In this document: positions 32,272 through 43,848 of the stretch, piece after piece | Numbering within the stretch: position 1 is the stretch's first letter | Layout: each line of letters opens with the position of its first letter | NCBI RefSeq assembly: GCF_018873765.1 | Contig: NC_057924.1 | Span: 4,836,001 to 4,900,000, forward strand | Direction of reading: 5' to 3' | From: Telopea speciosissima | Taxonomy: Eukaryota; Streptophyta; Magnoliopsida; Proteales; Proteaceae | DNA length: 64,000 nucleotides | Notes under the pieces: generated by a model | Databases searched by the model: none | Told to the model about the DNA's origin: nothing | The model's input: the letters and a program-made list of their open reading frames with translations, nothing else | Made by a program: the position numbers and the translations under genes

Positions 32272-34604
32272 ATGGCAACCCAAAACATGGCTTCTGCAAC
32301 CCATTCTCTCCTCTTCTCGTTTCTATTAGTAACTTGTCTGGTCTCAACCTCACAGGCATTCTTGGGAGGCTATGGTTATGGGTCTGCTGGATCATCAGGG
32401 AAGAAAGTCATGAACAAAATTGATGGTTGCTGGCGCTGGACTTCTAACTGGGAATCCAATCGCCGTGCCTTGGCCAACTGTGCCATAGGCTTTGGTGAGG
32501 GGACGATTGGAGGCAAATACGGAAAAATTTACGTAGTTACTACTCCGGCCGATGATCCAGTCAATCCGAGGCCCGGCACACTTCGGTATGGCGTAATCCA
32601 AACAGAGCCTCTGTGGATAATATTTGCTAAGGATATGGTCATTAGGTTACAGAATGAGCTCATTATGAACAGTTTCAAGACCATAGATGGTAGAGGGGTT
32701 AAGGTGGAGATAGCTTATGGACCTTGCATCACAATACAAGGTGTGAGAGAAGTCATAATACATGGAATTAGTTTACATGATTGTACACTTGGGAAGTCAG
32801 GAATGGTCTGTAGCACTCCAACACATGTCGGTCATCGAAATGGGTCAGATGGCGACGGCATTGCCGTGTTTGCATCGTCGAATGTATGGATTGACCACTG
32901 CTATCTTGCACGATGCGCGGATGGCCTCATCGACATAATCCATGGTTCAATAACCATCATAGTCTCCAACAACTACTTCACCCAACACGACAAAGTAAGT
33001 GTTATGGGTCTAATGGGGCTCGATCTAGTGTATGGGTATTAGATTGGACCAGCCTGACTAATATAAGATAGGTTAAAGTGTTTGATTTAACGCGTTCCAT
33101 TAGGATGTATTAGGTCAAATAGAAAAATATGTTTCTAAATGAGCTTGATTTAATTTACAGGTGATGCTATTGGGACACAATGATGCTTTTACAGCAGACA
33201 AGATTATGAAAGTTACAATTGCCTTTAACAATTTTGGCCCAGGTTGTGTGCAGAGGATGCCAAGGTGAGGGATGGGTTTATGAAAGGGTAAATTACACGT
33301 CACCCCCTAGTTTTCAAACGAAACTCAGATCATCCCCTAGTTTTTGAAAAAACTCAAATCACCCTGGTTTAGACTCCAATATGACAAATTAGTCCCTATC
33401 GTTAGATTTAGGGTAAATTACACGTCACCCCGTAGTTTTCAAACAAAACTTAGATGACCCCCTGATTTTTGAAAAAACTCAAATCACCCCCTGGTTTAGA
33501 CCCCAATATATCAAATTAGTCCCTAACGTTAGTTTTATGCCGTTAAGTGTTGATGTCACCCAATTAAATAAATTTAAATCCCTAAACTATCCTTCAACAG
33601 TGTATTGTAAATTTAATTCTAATGTTTTAGTACAAGGGTAAAATAGTCCTTTCACACCAATAACTAACAGCAGACTAACACTGTTACTGTAGAAGGGGTG
33701 GTTTGAGTTTTTTCAAAAACCAGGGGGTGATCTGAGTTTCGTTTGAAAACCAGGGGTGACGTGTAATTTACCCTCAGTTTTATGTTGTTAACTGATGATG
33801 TCACCCAGTTAAATAAATTTAAATCCCTAAACTACCCTTGACCAATGTTGAAGATGAAGGAAATGTAGTATTGTAAACTTAATTCTAATGTTTTAGTACA
33901 AGGGTAAAATAGTCCTTTCACACCAATAACTAACAGCAGACTAACACCGTTACTGTAGAGGGGGTGATTTGAGTTTTTTCAAAAACCAGGAGGTGATTTG
34001 AGTTTCGTTTGAAAACCAAGGGGTGACATATAATTTACCCTTTATGAAATTGGAATTTGATAATTATTAATGAGCAGTTGTACTTTCTAATCAGGTTTCT
34101 CCCTAATATATATTAATCCTCTGATTTGCATTACAGGGTGAGGTTTGGGTATGCCCATGTAGTGAACAACAGATATGATCAGTGGCTAATGTATGCTGTC
34201 GGTGGAAGTGCCAATCCAACGATCTTTAGTCAAGGAAACTACTATGTAGCCTCTAACAATCACAATTTCAAACAGTTATTATATATAAATATCTAGGTGT
34301 GAAGCCTTTTACTTAAAATTAATAATTACAATTGGGAACGCTAGTTGTTGTTTTAATTAACTGAGATTGTTGAATTGGATTGCAGGTGACTAAGAGAGAT
34401 TGTAATGGAGGGTGGGTGAATTGGAAATGGAGGACTTCCGGGAATTTATTTTTGAATGGAGCTTATTTTGTTCAATCTGGATATGGGTCATGTTCTCCGC
34501 AATATGCCGGAAACCAGTGGTTCATAGCTGCTCCGGCATTCATGGTTCCTGCCCTAACAGGCGATGCTGGTCCTCTCCGCTGTGTTCCAGGACAACGGTG
34601 CTGA
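32272..34604 (+). pseudogene. Pectate lyase (PL1), copy PL-A, exon 3 splice donor lost
   Basis: Secreted pectate lyase, which cleaves de-esterified pectin by Ca-dependent beta-elimination. Exons: 32272-32994, 33161-33264, 34137-34275, 34386-34604; exon lengths are identical to PL-B. Signal peptide at the N-terminus (SLLFSFLLVTCLVSTSQA). Family residues are present: VWIDHC, CADGLIDIIHG with both Asp, FTQHDK with the conserved Lys, and [16 protein letters not shown]. The exon 3 end reads aaacag followed by ttatta instead of gt, so the intron cannot be spliced normally. Reading on gives LLYINI and a stop at about 34294, losing the last 72 residues. The only nearby gt (ctag|gtgtga) lies after that stop. 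Intron 2 has swallowed a nested MITE. The 5' flank resembles that of PL-B. Confidence 0.85.
33286..34045. mobile_element. MITE inserted in a copy of itself, in PL-A intron 2
   Basis: Ends 'gggtaaattacacgtcaccc' (33287) and its complement (to about 34045). A second, complete start lies at about 33413 and a second end at about 33775, so an inner copy (33413-33775) sits inside an outer copy. Both carry internal 'aaataaatttaaatccctaa' and 'taaaatagtcctttcacacc'. PL-B intron 2 lacks it. Confidence 0.75.
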
Positions 34605-34752
34605 ATTAAAAAGTTCTACCTAGCTTTGTGTGATATTTTTCTACGTTTTTTTTCCCTTCCTTCTTCATGGAAGAGAATTTTCTTTTCCATGCAAAATTTT
34701 CCCCTTTTGTATGGGTTGATCTTTTTCTTGTAAACTTTGAGAACTTCTCGGA

Positions 34753-34933
34753 TCCAGATCTTCTACGGCGTGGGTTGCCCGTTCTATCGTGCTGCACAGA
34801 CACAAAGCGGTGTGCATTGACCACCTTACCCCTGCTCGAATGCCTTGCCCGAACGAGGGTAAGACGGTCATTATGCACAGTCCTGTGTCTACGCAGCACA
34901 GACAAGACAGGACAGCGCGCCATAGAAGATCTG
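34753..34933. mobile_element. Hairpin MITE family 1, 3' of PL-A
   Basis: 'ccagatcttctacggcg' against 'gcgcgccatagaagatctg'. The core is 'gaccaccttacccctgctcg' against 'gagggtaagacggtcatt'. Confidence 0.75.
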
Positions 34934-34999
34934 TGTTGAAACTTCCCATAAGAAAAGAGAGAGAGAGAGAGCGAGAAAGAACACACCTATGTATAATCA

Positions 35000-36036
35000 A
35001 TTGACGACTGGTTATAGAGGAGATTTTCCCTTTCATGCAAACTATTTGCACCAGATATAGAATAATTTTGTGTGAGAACAATGACCCTTTTCATCCCCCA
35101 AGATGTGGGATAAGGGATTTGGGATTTGTTTTCAACTACATCACTTTAAGAAGTGAGAGGGAACGAATACGGATTAGGGTCTAGGACCCATAAAACAAAC
35201 TAACAAATGACTCTGACAGTTCCAATGGGGACTAGTTCAATCAAAAATAGGATTCGCGTCATGTTGCGGTCTAAGAAAAGTGTTATGCACTCCGATCTGC
35301 CCGGTTAAATCGGTCTTCTTAGTACTTAATTAAAATATTAAACTAAATATACAAGAAGCCAAATAAACATAACTACTGAAATACACATGAAAAATAAAAA
35401 GGTAGGGTTAGAACCACATACCTGAAGTGGTTGAGTGCAAGGTAGGATTAATATACAGAATGTAAAGATAAAGTTTGTGTTCTAACATCCCGGATCGAGT
35501 TGGTTCTAGAGGAAGAAGAAGAAGAAAGAAGAAAGAAGAGGAAGGGCAAGACGAAGGAAAAAAAAAAAAAAAAAGAAAGAAAAATAAGAATAAGAAGAAA
35601 GAATAGGAAGAAGAAGACAAGGTCGGGTTGGACCGGACCGGACCGGGCTTGGCTCAGCCTAAGGCATCAACCTTAACCCGGCCCGGCCCTGACTCAGGGT
35701 CAGAAATTCACAACCCTGAACACCTCTAGGACCAGGATATTTCAACCCAAGCTTTGTTCAGGCTCAGGGCAGTCCATGGCAGGCTTAGGCCGTTAGGACC
35801 AAACTTGAGGTAGGATTGCGTACACCACCTTACATGAAATATCAAAAGAGAAGAAGAAAACAATGACAGAGCGTGAAATACAACAAAAGAGGAGGAACCC
35901 TTACCTTGTATAAAGATCACGAAGTAGAAGGGTAGGGGAATGCCCTTGACGAGATACAGAGAGTGTGTGTGTGCGTGAATCACGTAGTCAAAATCCTCAA
36001 GGAACTAGAGTTTTAAAACTCCCTTTCAATGGCTCT
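35000..36036. other. 3' flank of PL-A, no gene
   Basis: 35515-35610 is a purine-rich (gaa)n/(a)n stretch. 35625-35790 is a fragment of the 'ggcccgg'-rich MITE family (compare 7947-8445). 35810-36030 is paralogous to 42370-42600 downstream of PL-B ('accttgtataaag', 'ggggaacgcccttgac'), showing that the PL duplication included the 3' flank. Confidence 0.55.
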
Positions 36037-36759
36037 TGATGAGGCATAAAACAGCCCACCAATCAGAGGCTGCCACGTGGCCGTCCTAACCTCAGTCCGA
36101 GAATCGAATTGAGCCGAGCAGAAAACCGGGTCGACCCGATCTCCGATAAGTCACCTGACAGAGCCGGATTCGCACAAGTTAGCCGGTGGCTGAGGCCGAG
36201 CTCACACAGGTCAGCCATAAACCCTTGGCCGAGCTGACTGCCAAGACCAACCTCTCGGGCCGACCTCCCAGGCCAAGGTGACTGCCAAGGCCGACCTCCC
36301 AGGCCGAGCCCTCCTACGTGGAAGCTACCATAGCGCCCCACTGGGGATCGCGGGGCCACGTCAGCGCATCTCGAGAATCACGGGATAAGAATCGAGTCAC
36401 GATCCCAACGCGATACGAAGTCACACTCTACATGGACTCTTACCTTAATAAGCACCCGGCCCCGAAATTAGCTCCCCACTCCGCTCTACACGAGAAAGCC
36501 TTCCGAAAGAAAGACTCCTACCATACTAGGACTCTCCCAACCGCCTCATCTCATCCTCACTCTATAAATACCCAGGTATGGAGTATTATTCCTCATCTCG
36601 CTTTTTACTAGCTATTACGCTGTTGCACTAGTGATCTAACTTGAGCATCGGAGAGTCCTAGACCGGAGCCACACCGGCCCTCTTGTGCTCATCACTTAGT
36701 CCTTGCAGGCTCCTCCGAGGGCGAACCAAGCGTCGGAGATTTCCACACGCAATAGCTCT
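36032..36759. mobile_element. Probable solo LTR (718 bp) with 5-bp TSD gctct
   Basis: Compared with the empty site at about 42590 ('aatggctctcaactttg'), 36037-36754 is an insertion flanked by gctct at 36032-36036 and 36755-36759. It starts TGATGAGG and contains a TATA-like 'tctataaataccc' near 36561 and 'acttgagcatcggagagtcc', wording common near plant gypsy-type LTR ends. The 3' end (CAATA) is not a clean CA. GC-rich internal repeats 'gccgacctcccaggcc' occur at 36245-36305. Confidence 0.55.
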
Positions 36760-36911
36760 CAACTTTGCTAAAAAAACCCTCTAAAACATGAGAGAATAGT
36801 ATGCTTATAGGTTTAAGAGGTTCCACAACTCCTTAACACATCATAGAACTGGAAATCCCCATCTTAATCGTTCATTTGTATGAAATTAGATGGTTTATCA
36901 TCAATGGCCAG

Positions 36912-37510
36912 GGATGCATCATATCCTTCCTTTTCAAAGTGAATGGCGTTGGGTAATCTCAGCCTTCAACGGGAATTCTTGTTGTGATTGGGTGGGAAGG
37001 CTTGCGTTTTATACTACTTTGTACCATATTTGGTATGAGAGAAACCTGAGAATCTGGGCAGGGAAATCTAGAACGCACCAGCAAATTTGGGATTGTATTT
37101 ATTTGAGATTGTGGGGAGGCTTTGAAGCTATATTCCATATGTTCCAGACTCTTGTAGAAACAGTCTTATTGTCTAGTTGGAGTATTCCTGTTTCCTTTCT
37201 TGTAATTTCCTCCCCTAGGGCCTCTCCAATTGAGTAGCCTCTTTCTTTATCCTTTTCTTGTCCCCTTTTCTGAGTGTCCTTGACTACGAAAATTATTTCT
37301 TCCAATTCCCTGTCTGGCCCAGTTCCCCCAGTGCCTCTTATAAGGGGGGTGGACTCCACTTGAGCAGAGTGTTCAGACAGGGGTAGGGTGGTCATTGTGC
37401 CCTCTTGTTAGAGGTATTGGAGAACTGGCCCAGACAGAAACTGGAGGGGATAAAGATCCTGTATTTTGGCACTTTGTTGAATATATACTTCCATTCATCC
37501 AAAAAAAAAA
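36912..37510 (+). mobile_element. 5'-truncated LINE tail (zinc-binding end of ORF2)
   Basis: The frame to the stop at 37237 encodes the C-terminal LINE segment with RLAFYTTLYHIWYERNLRIW. A 3' UTR and 'ccatccaaaaaaaaaa'-type tail follow near 37500-37510. The left border at about 36912 is where homology with the PL-B flank (42724-42746) ends. No clear target duplication. A MITE is nested in the UTR. Confidence 0.75.
37287..37463. mobile_element. Hairpin MITE nested in LINE 3' UTR
   Basis: 'tgtctggcccagttccccc' against 'gagaactggcccagaca'. The ends are 'ttccaattccctg' and 'actggaggggataaagatcc'. Same family as 2521-2717. Confidence 0.65.
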
Positions 37511-37679
37511 TATAAGATATTAATTAAACTTTCATCACCATTATCACATGATATTAATTATCACAATTATCACATGATATTGATACTCAATGATTGTTTT
37601 GTTGATCAATTAACTTCACACTTTTGAGAGATAAATTAACGAGTTAAGGTGTCCAAGTGGACCAAGATTATTGGTGTTC

Positions 37680-38233
37680 AAGTTTAACCCGGAAAGGATG
37701 GATGGCTTGCGCCAGTGTGCTAGACTTGGGTTGGTGGGATGCCTTGTGAGCTCGAACTCTAAGGCTATAGTGCATCTAGTTACCACGAAAAGATGTGAGA
37801 TTTGGAACTGTTGGTATTGGTTCGAAGAGGTGTTACAGCTGGTGGAGATTCTTCAAGCTTCGGTGGATTTCTCTTTTAGAGAGAGTAATAGAGCTGCGGA
37901 TTTCCTTGCAAATTGGGCTTGTGGCAACCGGGCAAATTCGATTTTTGAGTCTCAAGGGGATTTACCCGCGAATTTGCGACCCATAATTAGGGAGGACAAG
38001 GCTGGGCTCCCAATTTTTCGCTTTTAAGGTAAATCCCTGGTTTTTTTGCTATTGTAAGGTTGGGAACCTCTTGAGTGTTGAGAGAGCTTTGTTTTCTTTG
38101 GGTTTGGGGTAAGGCGGGCTATGTCCCCCCCCCCCCCATGTATTTGCTTAGCTTGATTTTAATAAAATCCTAGGGGCCATCTGGCCGGGTCCCAGAGAAT
38201 ATTCGGGGTAAAAAAAAAAAAAGTTTAGCCCGG
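37680..38233 (+). mobile_element. 5'-truncated LINE tail with 13-bp TSD
   Basis: aagtttaacccgg (37680-37692) and aagtttagcccgg (38221-38233) flank 528 bases. An open frame to 38027 encodes the end of an RNase H domain (VDFSFRESNRAADFLANWA) and a terminal AGLPIFRF. A 3' UTR with a C-run and a terminal A-run follow. The unoccupied counterpart is at about 43263 ('caagtttatcccagtgag'). The ATG at 37671 precedes the element and is not native. Confidence 0.85.
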
Positions 38234-38816
38234 TAAGTCCGAGCCTACCAAAAATTACAAGGCCTTCGTTGGGATTTTCAGGCTGGGGTGGGTCAAGTTG
38301 AGCCGGGCCCCTCATGTGTGCCTAAGATAAGGGTCATGGATTAAGTATCTTATATTTAATAGGACAAAATTTTCTTCCACCTCTAGAACATTCACCACAC
38401 CCTCCTAGGGTTTGTATAAAATTTTAGTATTTTCTAAAAACACCCTTCTGATGCCCTCTCCAATCCATCCCACATCCGTGGCTAATGGATTCCCATTCGC
38501 CGTGGCTAGAGGGAAACTCAATCTTATTTAATATAGTCATTGATTGAATATATTAAATATATAAAATTATAAACATGTAAATTTGATTATTCTATTACTA
38601 ATACATTGAATTAAGAATATTCAGCAAAAATAATTTAAGAGCAATTTTAGATTTGGAGATTAGCTGCATTAGTGCATATTCTTCTAGGCGATGGCTCGTA
38701 CACATGTCTAGTAATCTAATTTTCATATTAAACAAAAGCAGAGGCAGCGGTTGGGGGATTATTTTTGTTCCCCACATTCCATTTTTATAGTAACCAACAA
38801 TAGGGCGGTGTGAAAA
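38234..38816. other. Intergenic between PL copies, no gene
   Basis: 38234-38300 resembles 43275-43340 (3' flank of PL-B). 38600-38820 has partial similarity to the PL-A 5' flank ('tttttatagtaacc'). Nothing coding. Confidence 0.4.
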
Positions 38817-39038
38817 GAAAGTCAAATTATAATGAATTAAGGTACAAATAAGTGTATAAACTATTTTGTATTCTTGTATGCTTCATTTGAGAAAGTCAAA
38901 TTATAATGAATTAAGGTACAAATAAGTGTATAAACTATTTTATATTCTTGTATGCTTCTTTTGAGAAAGTCAAATTGTAATGAATTAAGGTACAAATAAG
39001 TGTATAAACTATTTTGTATTCTTGTATGCTTCATTTGA
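38817..39038. repeat. Minisatellite, three 74-bp units
   Basis: Units at 38817-38890, 38891-38964 and 38965-39038, each starting gaaagtcaaatt and ending cttttga or catttga, with two or three mismatches. An A-run follows at 39042-39060. Confidence 0.95.
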
Positions 39039-39161
39039 TACCAAAAAAAAAAAAAAAAAAATTTGACGACATCAATTAAATAGCATATATGAGATCAATT
39101 CAACACCACCCCTAGTACAAAGTCTAGGTCGTGCAACCACGTCCCTTCACTCTATATTTAA

Positions 39162-39390
39162 GGAATTTGGATCTTCTGCGGTCATCACCACAAGTCGTCA
39201 CACGGATTTGATGCAAATTCAATGATTGATAGACAAGCTCAATTTAAAATTTAAGATTGTCGCTCAAAATTAAAAAATGTCAAGTCACGCTCTACCAACT
39301 ATTGAATTTGCATCAAATCCATGTGATGGCCTGTGAGTTGAGCGCAGCACGATTGCTGCTCAACCCCAGGTCGTAGAGGATCCAAATCCT
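39162..39390. mobile_element. Foldback MITE just upstream of PL-B
   Basis: 'ggaatttggatcttctgcgg' on the left, against 'gtcgtagaggatccaaatcc' on the right. The inner arms are 'ggatttgatgcaaattcaat' and 'attgaatttgcatcaaatcc', with a central 'aaaatttaagattgtcgctc' region. It ends about 110 bases before the PL-B ATG, so it may lie in or next to the promoter. Confidence 0.75.
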
Positions 39391-39498
39391 TACTCAAGAC
39401 TCTTGAAGGTCATGGGCTCCCACTTCTTCTCAGGTATTATTAAAGTTCCCCAACTATATCTATCCATGGACATCTCAAGCTAATTAGCAAACCAAAAC

Positions 39499-41177
39499 AT
39501 GGCTTTTGCAATCCATTTCCTCCTCATCTCTTGTCTACTTGCAGCATATCTAGTCTCAACCTCACAAGCTTGGGGAGGCTATGGCTATGGCTACGGTCAT
39601 GGTTTTGGGCATAAATCTCCAGTGAAGAATGTTGTCATGAACAAAATTGACGGTTGCTGGCGCTTGAATTCTAACTGGGCAGCCAATCGTCGTGCCTTAG
39701 CCAACTGTGCCACAGGCTTTGGTGAAGGAGCAATTGGAGGAAAATATGGAAAAATTTACGTAGTTACTACTCCGGCCGATGATCCGGTTAATCCGAGGCC
39801 CGGTACCCTTAGGTATGGTGCAATCCAAACAGAGCCTTTGTGGATAATATTTGAGAGGGATATGGTCATTAAGCTACAAAATGAGCTCATTATGAATAGT
39901 TATAAGACTATAGATGGGAGAGGAGCTAAGGTGGAGATAGCTTATGGACCTTGCATCACAATACAAGGTGTGAGCCATGTTATAGTACATGGAATTAGTT
40001 TACATGATTGTACAGCTGGGAATTCTGGGATGGTTCGTAGCTCTCCGAGTCATGTCGGCCATCGACAAGGATCACCTGGTGATGGTATTCAAGTGTTGGC
40101 TTCCTCGAATGTCTGGATTGATCACTGCTATTTCGCACGATGCACCGATACCCTACTTGATATAATCCATGCTTCGACAGCCATTACTGTCTCCAACAAT
40201 TATTTCACCCAAAACGACGAAGTAAGCCTAAATCCCACTTCTTCTATTTTTTAACCCGAATATTATCTGGGACCCGAGTTTTTAAATGAGTTTGGTTTAA
40301 CTTACTATACAGGTGGTTCTGTTGGGACACAATGATGGTTATACTGCGGACAAGATTATGACAGTTACATTGGCTTATAACTATTTTGGCCCAGGTTGTA
40401 ATCAAAGAATGCCAAGGTGAGTAATGGTATATTGAAATTTAATAATTATTAGTTGGGAGAGGGTTTCCTACGAGGGCAGTGTAAGAAAGAAATCTACACA
40501 TCACAACCAATGAGAGGTTGAAAAATAGTATCATCCATATGAGGCCTACATGACACTCACATGGTGAAAGAAAAATGTTAATTAGTGCAAATCCCAGAGT
40601 ATAAAAGAATCTGTAAAACGGCAGTGTAGAAATCTTTTTTTACCCTAATTGGGCATATTATTTAATTCATGTAATAATATTGATCCTTTGATTTGCATTG
40701 CAGGATTAGGTTTGGATATGCCCATGTAGTGAACAATAGATACGATCAGTGGGGACTGTATGCTATCGGTGGGAGTTCCAATCCAACGATCCTTAGTCAA
40801 GGAAATTACTTTGTTGCCTCCAACAATCCTGGTTCGAAACAGGTATATTTATAAAATATTTTCTACTTATAATTAATTAATAATTTTAACTTTTAGTAGA
40901 GCTAGTTGTTTAATTTTAAGATATATTGATTAGGTGGGCTAATGGAATTGCATTACAGGTGACTAAGAGAATTTGTGGAGGGGGATGGGAGGGTTGGAAA
41001 TGGAGGTCGTCCGGTGACTTATTTTTGAACGGAGCTTATTTTGTTCAGTCTGGATATGGGTCATGTAACCCACAATATGGTGGCTACCAGTCGTTCACAG
41101 CTGCCCCGGCATTCATGGTGCCTACCCTAACAGCCGGTGCAGGTCCTCTCCAATGTTATGCAGGACGACGGTGCTGA
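39499..41177 (+). CDS. Pectate lyase (PL1), copy PL-B, intact frame
   Basis: Secreted PL1 pectate lyase, 394 residues. Exons 39499-40221, 40313-40416, 40704-40842, 40959-41177, all GT-AG, total 1185 nt. Signal peptide about 1-24 ([18 protein letters not shown]), then a Gly/Tyr/His-rich linker (about 25-37) and the DGCWR...NRRALANC N-terminal domain. VWIDHC is at 205-210. Odd points: the usual DGLID is DTLLD, with both Ca-ligand Asp kept; and the usual HDK is NDE at 239-241, replacing the Lys that is conserved and catalytically important in characterised PL1 enzymes. [15 protein letters not shown] is kept. It could have altered or no lyase activity. The start was chosen at the first ATG before the signal peptide. 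Confidence 0.9.
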
Positions 41178-41203
41178 ACCAAAAGTCTTATAGTTCTGCG
41201 ATT

Positions 41204-41378
41204 TTATGGACTGCGTGGCGATCATTTTGCCCCCTTCATATATGCAGATACCACCCTAGCTAGCTCTCTCATAGAGTTTTTTTTCTTTTCTCGTTTTGGG
41301 ATTTCATGGATGGCGCGGTGATCATTTTGCCCCCTTCATATATGCAGAGACCACTCTCTCTCATAGAGTTCTTTTTTT
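41204..41378. repeat. Imperfect tandem repeat in PL-B 3' UTR
   Basis: 'gatcattttgcccccttcat' plus 'atatgcaga' occurs near 41220 and again near 41322, each followed by 'ctctcatagagtt' and a T-run. The two units are about 100 bases apart. Confidence 0.8.
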
Positions 41379-41399
41379 CTTTCTTTTTTCTTTGTTTGC

Positions 41400-43680
41400 T
41401 CACCCCTTGCATGTAAAATTTCCATGGAAATTTTCCCTTTTGTATTGGGGATATTTTTTTTTTTTACTTTTTTTTTGTAAACTTTGAGAACTTCCCGTCA
41501 AAAAATAAAAAAAAAAGAAAGAACACGCCTATTTATAATCAATTGACAACTGTTTAATTATAGAGGAGATTTTCCTTTTCATGCAAAATTGGACCATGCA
41601 TGCTCCATTTGTATCAAGCTTTTAATATAAAATATGTTCTTGTTGTAATGAAGCGATTTGACATGAAACAATTATGATGGGATTAATAGAACTAAAATGA
41701 AACATAAATAAACTGGAAATATTTTTTGGGTTGGAAGGCTTAAACAATAGCAACACACACAATCGTTTATGCCACATAAAACTGTAATTGCCCACATCAT
41801 TGTATATTACACACAAATACGTAAATGAAGAAACTAGAAACACAAAAAATAAAACTAGTACATGCACAAGTGATAAGACATTTACGTAGTTAAATATCGC
41901 TTACGCCCATGGAGTGAGATCCAGTCTTCCACTAGAAGCAAGAGAAGAAATATAGTATAGGGTCCTAATTCTAGGCATCACTATGCCTAGTGAGGTAAAA
42001 CGTCTCACTATTTGCCATTTGGAAGTACATGGGTTAGGCCATGTGATAGAGAACCCCATATACATCTTAATGGCCAAAATTTAGTCTAGAAAAAACAAGG
42101 AAACTTGCTCAAACTTTGATTCAAAATTTTAGTAAAATACCGAAATGCCATCAAATGGATATGAATAAAAAATATAAATTAAAATAGCATCTATAGTAAT
42201 ATTTTAGATAACACCCAGCATAGGAGACACATATTGCGTGGATCTCTCCCAATAGATCACGATCACGCTAATAGGAAAAGAATTCATGGATTTCTTTGAA
42301 TATATTAATCATTCACCCCCAAAAAAAAATACAAAGAGTAGGCAACTATACAATACCTAGAAAGTTAGGATTGCATACACCATCTTTACATGAAATACCA
42401 AAAGAGAGGAAGAAAAAGAAGACAATGAAAGAGAGTGAAATAAAACAACAAAGGAGGAACTCTTACCTTGTATAAAGGGCACGAAGTAGGAGCGTAGGGG
42501 AACGCCCTTGACTCAAGAGAGAGAATGAACCACATAGTCAAAGTACCTAAAGCCCTCAAACAAACTAGAGTTTTAAACTCCTTTTCAAATGGCTCTCAAC
42601 TTTGTCAAATGATCCTCTAAAACATGAGAGGGTAATATAGTGATACATTTAAAAGGTTCCACAGCTCCTTAACACATCATAGGACTGAAAATCTCCATCC
42701 TATTCGTTCATTTGGAATGAAATTTGATGGTTTATCATCAATGGCCAAAAAGAGGACAAAAACCCTTGATCAATCAAATTGAAGGTAAAAATGTGATTAA
42801 TCATGTCACGGGGGAGTCTTGGGGACCAAGGAATGAACTAGGACGAGTTCCAGACCTCCAAGGATAAACCCCAACTCGTGATAACGAGAACCCCCAAAAA
42901 AATAAATAGTCCACAATTCTGGAAAAAAAAAACTTAGAATTCAACGTGGAATGGACTCAGTTTGGTACTCGATGCTTGAACTTCAACATTAAATACATGC
43001 CAAAGAAATGCCACTCGATGTCGACTTGAAGGCATTAAGTGTTGAATAAAGACCAATGCACGGGGCAATGATCGAAAGGGCCATTTGCTGCACCTCAAAG
43101 CTGATAGATGACCAGATCTGTTGGTAGGAAGGCGAAGAGCTAGACCATTTCATCAAATTACTCTTCCAACAAATATGGTAGATTAATTTTTATCATGATT
43201 ATCACATTATATTGATATTTAATGATCGTTTCATTGATCCAAAAGGACCTACACTAGTTGTTCAAGTTTATCCCAGTGAGTCTGAGCCTACCAAAAATTA
43301 AAGGGCCTTGGTTGGGATTTCAAGGCTGGGGTCAAGTTGAGACGGGCAGGACGTGTATGGCCAAGATGGAAAAAAAATTCTCTAGTGGTGCACTGCAGTG
43401 GAGATCTGAGAACTTGACATGTGAAAGAGTTGACATCGAACAGTGCTGAGCTCGAGAAGAAAAAATAGAAAAAAAATACCTTGCATCTAGCTCGCACCGT
43501 TGGATGAAGCTTCTTCCATGTGTCTAGCTCTCAGAGTCACACTGCAGTGCTCCACCAGATGCTCGCACTGCAGAGGATTTTAATCCGCTCAAGATAAGGC
43601 TCATGGATTAGGTATCCTATATTTCATAGGACAAAGTTTCCACCACCGGAGTAGAACATTCGCCCCACCATCCTAGGGTT
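41400..43680. other. 3' flank of PL-B, no gene
   Basis: 42360-42746 is paralogous to 35810-36036 plus 36755-36911. 43160-43340 is paralogous to 37520-37690 plus 38221-38300. 42747-43150 has no counterpart near PL-A. Scattered short foldbacks occur around 43385-43580 ('gtggtgcactgcag'). No coding content recognised. Confidence 0.5.
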
Positions 43681-43682
43681 CC

Positions 43683-43848
43683 CACATGGGTAGGCGGAAG
43701 TAGAGGATGTCGATTCCCCCTCCCCATGTGGTGGAAGGATCCACTCCCCTTGTGTCAGAAGGGGCGATGACATCATTTCAGAGCGGGAGAAGATCCCACA
43801 TGGGGAGGTCCCCAAGAGGGGGGCTGAATCGGATTTGGAATCTGCACT
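43683..43848. mobile_element. Hairpin MITE, 'tcccacatgg' family
   Basis: 'gggttcccacatggg' and 'gattccccctccccatgtgg' on the left, against 'ccacatggggaggtcccc' and 'ggggggctgaatcgg' on the right. Confidence 0.5.

Noticed and set aside
34665-35081. Minus frames of over 120 codons downstream of PL-A
   Set aside because: They run through a hairpin MITE and a (ga)n tract; no conserved content.
35408-35620. Ser/Phe-rich minus frame
   Set aside because: Translation of a (gaa)n/(a)n low-complexity stretch.
36063-36359. Gly/Arg-rich minus frame of 98 codons
   Set aside because: Lies within the GC-rich internal repeats of the solo-LTR candidate; no domain recognised.
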